DNA from: an uncultured Collinsella sp.
GTDB lineage: Bacteria; Actinomycetota; Coriobacteriia; Coriobacteriales; Coriobacteriaceae
Direction: 5' to 3'
DNA length: 15,115 bases
Assembly: GCA_900545905.1 (NCBI GenBank)
Contig: URBA01000011.1
Coordinates: 1-15,115 of the forward strand
Shown: positions 7,491 to 12,471 of the stretch, one piece after another
How the letters are laid out: each line of letters opens with the position of its first letter
How positions within the stretch are numbered: the first letter of the stretch is position 1
Made by a program: the position numbers and the translations under genes
The notes under the pieces: generated by a model
What the model saw: the letters and a program-made list of their open reading frames with translations, nothing else
Told to the model about the DNA's origin: nothing
Databases searched by the model: none

Positions 7491-8366
7491 TCAGCCAAAA
7501 CGCCCCGTCAAATAATCCGCCGTGCGCGGATCGGTCGGATTCTTGAAGAGTTGCGCGGTGGGCGCGTGCTCCACCAGCTCACCCAGCAAAAAGAATGCGA
7601 CCGAATCGGAGATACGCGCCGCCTGCTGCATATTGTGCGTAACGACCACGAGCGTGCAGGTCTCTTTGAGCTCGCAGGCCAGCTGCTCCACCACCAGCGT
7701 CGACACAGGGTCGAGTGCCGAGGTCGGCTCGTCCATCAGCAGAATGTCGGGCTGCACGGCAAGTGCGCGGGCGATGCACAGACGCTGCTGCTGGCCGCCC
7801 GAAAGACCCAGACCCGACTCTTTGAGCTTGTCCTTGACCTCATCCCATAGCGCAGCGCGACGAAGGGAATCCTCGACCAGCTCGTCGAGCACGACGCGGT
7901 CGCGCACTCCCATGCCGCGAGGACCGTAGGCGACGTTGTCGTAGATGCTCATGGGAAACGGGTTGGGGCGCTGGAACACCATGCCCACGCGCTGGCGCAA
8001 GCGGCAGATGTCGTAGTCGCCCAGGATATCTTGACCATCGAGCGCAATCTTGCCCTCGATGCGGCAATCCTTGATGCCGTCGTTCATGCGGTTAAAGCAG
8101 CGCAGCAACGTCGACTTGCCGCAGCCCGATGGACCGATGAACGAGGTGATCTGCTTGTCGCGGATCTTGATATTCACGTCCTTGAGCGCATGATGGTCGC
8201 CATAGAACAGGTCGAGGCCCTCGACATCGATGCGCGTCGGCGAGGCGGCAAGATCCTCTGCCGTGGGGCGAGTCGCATCCCCAACCTCGCGCTCGCGCGC
8301 GGCCTCGGCCTGCGCTTTCATGAGTTCTTCAAGCTCCGTGGGCTCCACAGCCGCAGCAGCCGTCAT
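7491..8366 (-). CDS. pstB: Phosphate ABC transporter ATP-binding protein PstB
   Basis: PstB is the ATPase that drives high-affinity phosphate uptake through the PstC-PstA channel and, with PhoU, tunes PhoR. All ABC motifs are present in 291 aa: Walker A GPSGCGKST (78-86), Q-loop FQRPNPFP (Gln 132), the signature LSGGQQQR (188-195), Walker B ILLMDEP (208-214) and the switch His 244. FNRMND after Walker A and the ending RTADYLTGRFG are hallmarks of PstB. About 45 residues precede the usual start (LDLFYGDHHALKDV), an unusual alanine- and glutamate-rich extension. The ATG at 8364-8366 has GGAGG 8 nt upstream; an in-frame GTG at 8379-8381 would add five residues. No pstS, pstC, pstA or phoU gene adjoins it in this window. 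Confidence 0.95.
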   Translation of the reverse strand: MTAAAAVEPTELEELMKAQAEAAREREVGDATRPTAEDLAASPTRIDVEGLDLFYGDHHALKDVNIKIRDKQITSFIGPSGCGKSTLLRCFNRMNDGIKDCRIEGKIALDGQDILGDYDICRLRQRVGMVFQRPNPFPMSIYDNVAYGPRGMGVRDRVVLDELVEDSLRRAALWDEVKDKLKESGLGLSGGQQQRLCIARALAVQPDILLMDEPTSALDPVSTLVVEQLACELKETCTLVVVTHNMQQAARISDSVAFFLLGELVEHAPTAQLFKNPTDPRTADYLTGRFG

Positions 8367-8381
8367 ACCGCATACCTCCAC

Positions 8382-8407
8382 ATCGATATCAATTCAGCAG
8401 TATCGAT
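8382..8407. promoter_or_regulatory. Dyad upstream of pstB, possible operator
   Basis: ATCGATA (8382-8388) and TATCGAT (8401-8407) form a 7-bp inverted repeat with a 12-bp spacer, so the half-site centres are about 19 bp apart, close to two helical turns. It ends 15 bp before the pstB ATG. A consensus -35 hexamer TTGACA lies farther upstream on the minus strand (8443-8448), but the matching -10 is unclear (TATGAG at 15-bp spacing). No Escherichia coli-type or Streptomyces-type Pho box is recognisable. Confidence 0.35.
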
Positions 8408-8469
8408 AGTAGGAATCGCGGCTCATATGCACGTGAGCGCATTGTCAAGTGTTTGTAAGGGCACACTGG

Positions 8470-9708
8470 TTATGCGGCGGGCAGCTCGATGGTGAATATC
8501 GTGTGTTCGGGCGTCGATTCACATGCAACGGTACCGCCGTGCGCGCATACGATCTCCTTGGCGATGGCAAGCCCCAGTCCAGCGCCGCCGCGATTGGTCG
8601 CACGCGCCGCATCCAGGCGATAGAACTTCTCAAAGATCACCTTGAGCTTTGCCTCAGGGATGGGATCGCCCTGATTGATAAAGCGCACGCGCACGCCACC
8701 GTCGTCCCGGCGTCTGGCCTCGATCGTGATGGTCGAGCCCTCATAGCTATAGGCAACGGCGTTTTTCATGATGTTGTTGAACACGCGAGCCATCTTGTCG
8801 CCATCCACGAGCACCGTCAGGTCCTCGCGAATATCAACTTGGGCTTCCTTATGCTGCTCGTTGAGGATGGGATAGAACTCGTCAGCCACCTGAGCCAGCA
8901 GCAACCCCAGATCAACATAGCCGCGCGTGAGCACGATATCGTGGAAGTCAAAGCGCGTGATATCGAAGAACTCTTCGATGAGCGCATCGAGCCGGTGCGC
9001 TTTGTCGAGAGCCACGCCCGTAAAGTGCGCACGTTGCTCAACCGGCAGCTCAGGAGCCTCTTGCAGCAGCGAAAGATAGCCCACCACACTGGCAAGCGGG
9101 GTGCGTAGGTCATGTGCCAAGTACGTGACCAGATCGTCCTTGCGATGAGATTCGTCACGCAAGGCCTGTTGCACCTTGTGCTCACGGTCACGCACGCGGT
9201 TAAGGGCGCCCTCGACCTCCAAGAAGTCGCCGTCGATGTTGTCCCAGGTGTCGGGGTGATCGATCAGGCGATCTTGAATACGAGCAGCCAGCACACAATC
9301 GGCATGCTGCTCGCCCTGCTCGTAGCCCTGGTAGTACAGGGCGCGGCCGCACAAGAACAGCACGCACGCGGCAAGCGCCAGCACAAAGCCAAGCATGTTG
9401 AATACAAAGCCGGCATCGAACAACACCGGCCCTTCGATGCCGCCGAGCGCCATGGCGCCAATCGCCAACGTCATGGCCCACGCGGCGCCGCCAATCACCA
9501 CGCAGCGGCACACGATCTCAAATCGATCGATCAGCAAAAAGCCGACAAGCAGCACCGCCAAGATTCCGACGATGTTGTCGATGCCAATCAGCAGCAGGCT
9601 CAGCAAAAAGAGCAGCACCGTTGCAAGCGCGCGGTTGTCGACGACCGACCTCACGTATTCAAAGAGTCGATCGGGCACCTCGAATGCCTGCCTATCGTCT
9701 TTTGTCAT
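8470..9708 (-). CDS. VanS-like sensor histidine kinase
   Basis: The protein has 412 aa and four predicted membrane helices in residues 28-120, with little outside the membrane, then a coiled linker and the kinase core. The H-box YLAHDLRTPLASVVGYLSLL (His 199), the stretch LDKAHRLDALIEEFFDITRF, the N-box NNIMKNAVAYS (Asn 306) and GGAGLGLAIAKE (344-355) match VanS-type kinases closely. As in VanS, the first aspartate of the usual DxGxG box is Asn (INQGDPIP). I chose the ATG at 9706-9708, which has a GGGGAAG site and lies 25 nt after the regulator gene; a longer in-frame start at 9795 would overlap that gene by 62 nt. The core points to cell-wall stress sensing; glycopeptide sensing is not shown. 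Confidence 0.88.
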   Translation of the reverse strand: MTKDDRQAFEVPDRLFEYVRSVVDNRALATVLLFLLSLLLIGIDNIVGILAVLLVGFLLIDRFEIVCRCVVIGGAAWAMTLAIGAMALGGIEGPVLFDAGFVFNMLGFVLALAACVLFLCGRALYYQGYEQGEQHADCVLAARIQDRLIDHPDTWDNIDGDFLEVEGALNRVRDREHKVQQALRDESHRKDDLVTYLAHDLRTPLASVVGYLSLLQEAPELPVEQRAHFTGVALDKAHRLDALIEEFFDITRFDFHDIVLTRGYVDLGLLLAQVADEFYPILNEQHKEAQVDIREDLTVLVDGDKMARVFNNIMKNAVAYSYEGSTITIEARRRDDGGVRVRFINQGDPIPEAKLKVIFEKFYRLDAARATNRGGAGLGLAIAKEIVCAHGGTVACESTPEHTIFTIELPAA

Positions 9709-9733
9709 ATCCACTTCCCCACCATCAAAGGCG

Positions 9734-10429
9734 TTATTCGATGATGTAGCCGACGCCCCAGACGTTTTTGATAAAGCGCGGCTTTTGAGCGTCATCGCCG
9801 ATCTTTTCGCGCAGGTGGCGAATGTGCACCATCACCGTATTGTTGGAGCCGGGCATAAAATCCTCGTTCCACACCGCGCGGAACAGATCCTCCACGGCCA
9901 CCACACTGCCGCGATGCTCGACCAGATACAGCAAGATGGAATACTCGATGGGCGTGAGGCGAACCGGCGCACCGTCCACCGTTACGGAACGGGCATCGCG
10001 GTTGATCTCTAGGCCGTCGAACTGGATGGTCGGCGACTCGGCCGCCTGTGCACGGCTACCATAGCTGGTGTAGCGACGAAGCTGAGCGTGCACGCGCGCG
10101 ATGAGCTCCAGCGGGCGGAACGGCTTAACCACGTAATCGTCCGCGCCAAGCGAAAGGCCCTCGATCTTGTCTTGCTGGGCATCGCGCGCCGTCAGCATGA
10201 TCACGGGATAGGTATGGCTGGAACGGATCGTACGCAGCAGCTCAAAGCCATCGATATCGGGCAGCATGACATCCAGCAGCGCCAGATCGAACTCCTGCTC
10301 CAAGATTGCCTTGGCAGCATCGGCCCCGCTATAGGCGACCTGTACGTCAAAGCCTTCTTTTGTAAGGTAGATACCAACCAAGTCGGCGATGGCCTTTTCG
10401 TCATCAACTACCAAAATGCGCTCGTTCAT
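9734..10429 (-). CDS. VanR-like OmpR-family response regulator
   Basis: At 231 aa this has the normal length for the family. The receiver shows DDE (9-11), the phospho-acceptor Asp 53 (LLDVMLPD), Thr 80 and Lys 102. Segments such as HTYPVIMLTARD, LGADDYVVKPFRPLELIARVHAQLRRY and SNNTVMVHIRHLREKIGDD, and the ending KNVWGVGYIIE, are very like VanR of the glycopeptide-resistance clusters. The ATG at 10427-10429 has AGAGGAG 5 nt upstream. It is divergent from the carboxypeptidase gene, with a 197-bp shared control region, so it probably controls itself and perhaps that gene. No vanH, vanA or vanX homologue is present, so this is not evidence of resistance. Confidence 0.9.
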   Translation of the reverse strand: MNERILVVDDEKAIADLVGIYLTKEGFDVQVAYSGADAAKAILEQEFDLALLDVMLPDIDGFELLRTIRSSHTYPVIMLTARDAQQDKIEGLSLGADDYVVKPFRPLELIARVHAQLRRYTSYGSRAQAAESPTIQFDGLEINRDARSVTVDGAPVRLTPIEYSILLYLVEHRGSVVAVEDLFRAVWNEDFMPGSNNTVMVHIRHLREKIGDDAQKPRFIKNVWGVGYIIE

Positions 10430-10449
10430 GCGTGCTCCTCTCGCGCTCC

Positions 10450-10455
10450 ATTATG
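10450..10455 (-). promoter_or_regulatory. Possible -10 element for the VanR-like operon
   Basis: The minus strand reads CATAAT, five of six consensus bases, 20 bp before the VanR-like ATG. The -35 position 17 bp upstream (TGTGTG) is a poor match, as is common for promoters that need an activator. The dyad at 10489-10515 lies just upstream of it. Confidence 0.4.
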
Positions 10456-10488
10456 CCCGAGGCGACGCACGCCACACACAACAAGCGT

Positions 10489-10515
10489 GGGTGATTAAGT
10501 CGGCCTTAAGCACCC
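10489..10515. promoter_or_regulatory. Inverted repeat in the divergent control region
   Basis: GGGTGATTAAG (10489-10499) and CTTAAGCACCC (10505-10515) are complementary at 10 of 11 positions, with a 5-bp spacer. The dyad lies between the VanR-like gene and the carboxypeptidase gene, 34 bp upstream of the CATAAT hexamer and 66 bp upstream of the carboxypeptidase -10. It has no U tract and is a reasonable candidate binding site for the adjacent regulator. Confidence 0.45.
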
Positions 10516-10581
10516 TTGTGCCCGTTCGGGAGCGGATGTGGGCCACGCACGCACGCGATGATCGCCGACGCCGGCAAACGA

Positions 10582-10587
10582 TATACT
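10582..10587 (+). promoter_or_regulatory. -10 element for the carboxypeptidase gene
   Basis: TATACT is a good -10 hexamer. The -35 position 17 bp upstream (TGATCG) is weak. Transcription from it would start near 10594, about 33 nt before the GTG chosen as the start codon. This also argues against longer in-frame starts at 10516 or 10558, which lie upstream of the promoter. Confidence 0.5.
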
Positions 10588-10626
10588 CTAGTTCCAGAAA
10601 AGACCATCCCGTCGAAAGCGAAATCC

Positions 10627-11967
10627 GTGAAGTCCCTCACCCCTTTTGCAAAGCGCTCAGCCCAGCTTGCCGCCGGCTTTGTCTGCGCTATCGCCCTTGC
10701 CGCTGGCGTGCCCACCGTCGCCGGCGCCCAAGTGCTCACGACCGACAATGTTTGCGGCAAAACCGCCGATGTGCGCGGTATCACGGCCGAAAACCTGCCC
10801 GATATCGATGCGACCAATGCCCTCGTCATGGGCAAAGACGGCACCGTCTACTATGCCCGCGACGCCGATGAGCAGGTCAAGATTGCCTCGATCACCAAGG
10901 TCATGACCGCAATCCTAACCGTCGAGAATTGCAAGATGGACGAGAAGGTCACGGTGAGCAACGCCGCAGCCACCGTGGGCAATTCGACCGCCGGCTTGCT
11001 CGAAGGCGACAAGCTTACCGTGGAGCAGGCGCTGCGCGGCCTGATGATTCCCTCGGGCAACGACGCCGCCATCGTGCTCGCCGAATATGTGGGCAAGAAG
11101 ATCGACCCTAAGACCAAAGACGCCGAGGCCACATTTGTGAAGGCCATGAACGAGCGCGCTAAGAAGCTCGGCTGCACCGGTACGCTTTTTGAAAACCCGC
11201 ATGGTCTGGACTTTGATGAGTGGGCTGGCGATATGCACTCAACCGCACACGACGTAGCGCTGATGATGCAGGAGGCCATGAAAAACGACACGATCCGCGA
11301 GGTCGTAGCGAGCGAGGATTCCTGGATCGAGGTCACGGGCGCCGACGGCACCGACCATTCGCATTCCATGGACACGCATAACTATTTGCTGGGCCAAGAT
11401 GGCAACATCGGTGGCAAGACCGGCACCACCGACGACGCGGGCTATTGCTTTACGAGCGCCTACAACCGCGACGGCGACGAGATCTACACCGTTATTTTGA
11501 ACTCCACCACCACCGATCAGCGCTTTACCGATACCGCCACCCTTGTCAACTGGTACTACGACCACAAGGTGACGGTCGCAATCGCCAACACGCAAGAAAA
11601 GACCGCCAACGGCAACCCGCTTATGGCGCGCATTAGTCAAACCGACTGGACGGATAAGACAATCGACGCCACGCTCGCCGACCCCGCCGCACAGGCAACG
11701 GTGTTCTCACTCGCCGGCGAAGTGACCGAAAAAGTTAGCTACGATGACCTTTCGGGCACGGTGCATGTTGGCGACAAGGTAGGCAGCGTTACGCTCAAGC
11801 AGGACGGCACCAAGGTCGCCGTCATGGACCTGGTTGCCGACGAGGAAGGCTCGGGGCCGAATCCCATTGAATGGCTGCTCGTGAAGCTCGATCGCTTGGG
11901 CCGCCGCATCGACAACCGGCCACTTGCGGCAGAGAGCGAGACCGTAGCCAAGGCTCCTGAGATGTAG
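10627..11967 (+). CDS. D-alanyl-D-alanine carboxypeptidase (peptidase S11, PBP5/DacA type)
   Basis: This exported enzyme of 446 aa removes the terminal D-Ala from peptidoglycan pentapeptides. The GTG at 10627-10629 gives a textbook signal peptide (basic KSLTPFAKR, hydrophobic core, AGA cleavage motif near residue 34); longer in-frame starts put about 37 untypical residues before it and precede the -10 box. The three active-site motifs are SITK (Ser 88, Lys 91), SGN (143-145) and KTG (264-266). A PBP5-type C-terminal beta domain follows, then a likely amphipathic anchor helix (PIEWLLVKLDRLGRRI). The ribosome binding site is weak (GAAAGCG). It is the only clear plus-strand gene and diverges from the VanRS-like pair. 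Its stop codon overlaps the start of the tRNA-derived mosaic. Confidence 0.93.
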   Translation: MKSLTPFAKRSAQLAAGFVCAIALAAGVPTVAGAQVLTTDNVCGKTADVRGITAENLPDIDATNALVMGKDGTVYYARDADEQVKIASITKVMTAILTVENCKMDEKVTVSNAAATVGNSTAGLLEGDKLTVEQALRGLMIPSGNDAAIVLAEYVGKKIDPKTKDAEATFVKAMNERAKKLGCTGTLFENPHGLDFDEWAGDMHSTAHDVALMMQEAMKNDTIREVVASEDSWIEVTGADGTDHSHSMDTHNYLLGQDGNIGGKTGTTDDAGYCFTSAYNRDGDEIYTVILNSTTTDQRFTDTATLVNWYYDHKVTVAIANTQEKTANGNPLMARISQTDWTDKTIDATLADPAAQATVFSLAGEVTEKVSYDDLSGTVHVGDKVGSVTLKQDGTKVAVMDLVADEEGSGPNPIEWLLVKLDRLGRRIDNRPLAAESETVAKAPEM

Positions 11968-11991
11968 GGCGCAAGAATAATAAGTCCACTG

Positions 11992-12023
11992 AAAGGAGGC
12001 GTCCGAAAGGATGCCTCCTTTTT
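11992..12023 (+). terminator. Rho-independent terminator of the carboxypeptidase gene
   Basis: A 13-bp stem (11992-12004 with 12009-12021, one G.U pair) closes a GAAA tetraloop and ends in a run of five T residues, the last two beyond the stem. It lies 25 nt after the carboxypeptidase stop codon on the same strand. This is a strong intrinsic terminator. Confidence 0.85.
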
Positions 12024-12025
12024 GA

Positions 12026-12042
12026 GGGTTCGAATCCCCAGC
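12026..12042 (+). repeat. tRNA T-arm-like 17-nt repeat, copy 1
   Basis: GGGTTCGAATCCCCAGC is identical to the T-arm/acceptor junction of the tRNA-Ser gene at 12289-12379 but lies on the opposite strand. It is followed by GCGCCCT (12041-12047), which is perfectly complementary to AGGGCGC at 11966-11972, overlapping the carboxypeptidase stop codon. The 82-nt segment so closed has no D-arm and a mispaired T-stem, so I do not call it a tRNA gene. Confidence 0.6.
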
Positions 12043-12058
12043 GCCCTTTCTCGATAAT

Positions 12059-12115
12059 AAAAAAGGGCCCCCAATGGGACCCTTCTTTAAAGTTAAACTG
12101 GCGGAGAGCTGGGGA
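12059..12115 (-). repeat. Duplicated tRNA-Ser 3' end with terminator, copy 1
   Basis: These 57 nt match 12249-12305 at 49 positions, at an exact offset of 190 bp. On the minus strand the unit reads TCCCCAGCTCTCCGCCA, the 3' end of tRNA-Ser with its CCA, then a terminator stem (arms 12063-12071 and 12076-12084) and six T residues. Five of the eight mismatches lie in or beside the terminator loop. The rest of a tRNA is absent upstream: the T-loop is replaced by unrelated sequence. It is therefore a tRNA tail without a tRNA body. Confidence 0.75.
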
Positions 12116-12234
12116 TGTCCGGGCATGCTGCGCGTGCCCTCCGGCTTCAAAGCCTGGCGGCTTTTCGCCCACGGGCTACAAACGCTTTCGCGTTTGCTTA
12201 ACGCCCGTGCCCTCTCGGGTTCGAATCCCCAGCT
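12107..12234. other. Highly structured 128-nt segment between tRNA-derived repeats
   Basis: The ends AGCTGGGGA and TCCCCAGCT (12107-12115, 12226-12234) are perfectly complementary. Inside are a stem GGGCATG/CGTGCCC with a 5-nt loop, GGC/GCC around TTCAAA, GGCG/CGCC, and a nested pair CACGGGC/GCCCGTG enclosing CAAACGC/GCGTTTG. Near its right end is the second 17-nt T-arm-like copy. It has no coding frame that I trust. A TTCAAA loop recalls the UCA anticodon of tRNA-Sec, but acceptor, D-arm and anticodon stem do not fit. Its function is unknown; a tRNA-derived relic or a structured RNA are both possible. Confidence 0.55.
12217..12233 (+). repeat. tRNA T-arm-like 17-nt repeat, copy 2
   Basis: The same GGGTTCGAATCCCCAGC as at 12026-12042, again on the plus strand and so inverted relative to the tRNA-Ser gene beside it. 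The putative T-stem has a C.C mismatch, and no matching acceptor strand exists upstream. Confidence 0.65.
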
Positions 12235-12248
12235 AACGTGGTTCAACT

Positions 12249-12274
12249 AAAAAAGGGCCCCTTTCGGAACCCTT
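12249..12274 (-). terminator. Rho-independent terminator of tRNA-Ser
   Basis: On the minus strand a 9-bp stem (AAGGGTTCC with GGGGCCCTT) closes a GAAA tetraloop and is followed by six T residues, 15 nt after the encoded CCA of tRNA-Ser. Two of its pairs are G.U on the minus strand and C.A mismatches on the plus strand, so it is built for minus-strand transcripts. It forms part of the duplicated 57-nt unit (12249-12305). Confidence 0.85.
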
Positions 12275-12288
12275 CTTTAAAGTCTTAC

Positions 12289-12379
12289 TGGCGGAGAGCT
12301 GGGGATTCGAACCCCAGATGCCCTTTTGGGGCATACTCGCTTAGCAGGCGAGCACCTTCGGCCTCTCGGTCAGCTCTCC
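12289..12379 (-). tRNA. tRNA-Ser(GCU)
   Basis: The minus strand gives a complete class II tRNA. The acceptor GGAGAGC pairs with GCTCTCC (7 bp), with discriminator G and an encoded CCA at 12289-12291. The anticodon stem CTCGC/GCGAG holds the loop CTGCTAA, anticodon GCT, reading AGC and AGU serine codons. A long variable arm (ATGCCC/GGGCAT) marks a serine tRNA, and the T-arm is TGGGG-TTCGAAT-CCCCA. A promoter lies upstream and a terminator follows. Its 3' end is duplicated 190 bp further on. Confidence 0.96.
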
Positions 12380-12393
12380 GTAACAGCCGTTCT

Positions 12394-12422
12394 ATAGTAA
12401 CCAAACAGCCAAGGATGGGCAA
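12394..12422 (-). promoter_or_regulatory. Probable promoter of tRNA-Ser
   Basis: TTGCCC and TACTAT on the minus strand are 17 bp apart, with four consensus bases each. The expected start is a few bases before the tRNA 5' end at 12379. The -35 lies inside the hairpin that follows the 813-aa gene. Confidence 0.45.
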
Positions 12423-12452
12423 GAGGAAATTTTCTAATTGCCTAGCATCCTT
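12411..12452 (-). terminator. Imperfect hairpin after the 813-aa gene
   Basis: On the minus strand AAGGATG pairs with CATCCTT (7 bp); after a 3-nt bulge GGCAA pairs with TTGCC, around a 15-nt loop. It begins 19 nt after the stop codon at 12472. No U tract follows, so it may be only a weak terminator and the gene may read through into tRNA-Ser. Confidence 0.4.
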
Positions 12453-12471
12453 TCCTCCTTGGAAGCTTCGC

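Noticed and set aside
5357..7546. A 729-codon open frame on the plus strand, opposite phoR and phoB
   Set aside because: The opposite strand carries two complete proteins with all catalytic motifs; the long frame arises from their GC-rich codon pattern and its translation resembles no domain.
8470..10429. A glycopeptide-resistance (van) cluster
   Set aside because: Only the regulator pair and a housekeeping-type S11 carboxypeptidase are present; ligase, dehydrogenase and VanX are missing.
10516..10626. A longer N-terminus for the carboxypeptidase from an upstream GTG or ATG
   Set aside because: It would lie upstream of, or across, the TATACT box and would put non-signal residues before a clear signal peptide.
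11966..12047. A tRNA of 82 nt closed by AGGGCGC and GCGCCCT with a TTCGAAT loop
   Set aside because: There is no D-arm, the T-stem has two mismatches, no CCA is encoded, the middle is the carboxypeptidase terminator, and the 5' end overlaps that gene's stop codon.
12107..12234. A selenocysteine tRNA (selC), suggested by a TTCAAA loop and long arms
   Set aside because: No 8-bp acceptor forms with the 3' side (AGCTAACG), the anticodon stem does not close a 7-nt loop, the T-stem is mispaired and 60 nt separate the loop from the T-arm.
11707..12246. Minus-strand and nearby plus-strand frames with GFEP or GDSNP peptides (also 12238-12864 and 14786-15058)
   Set aside because: These peptides are typical artefacts of translating T-arm sequence; the frames run across terminators, the tRNA gene or known genes.
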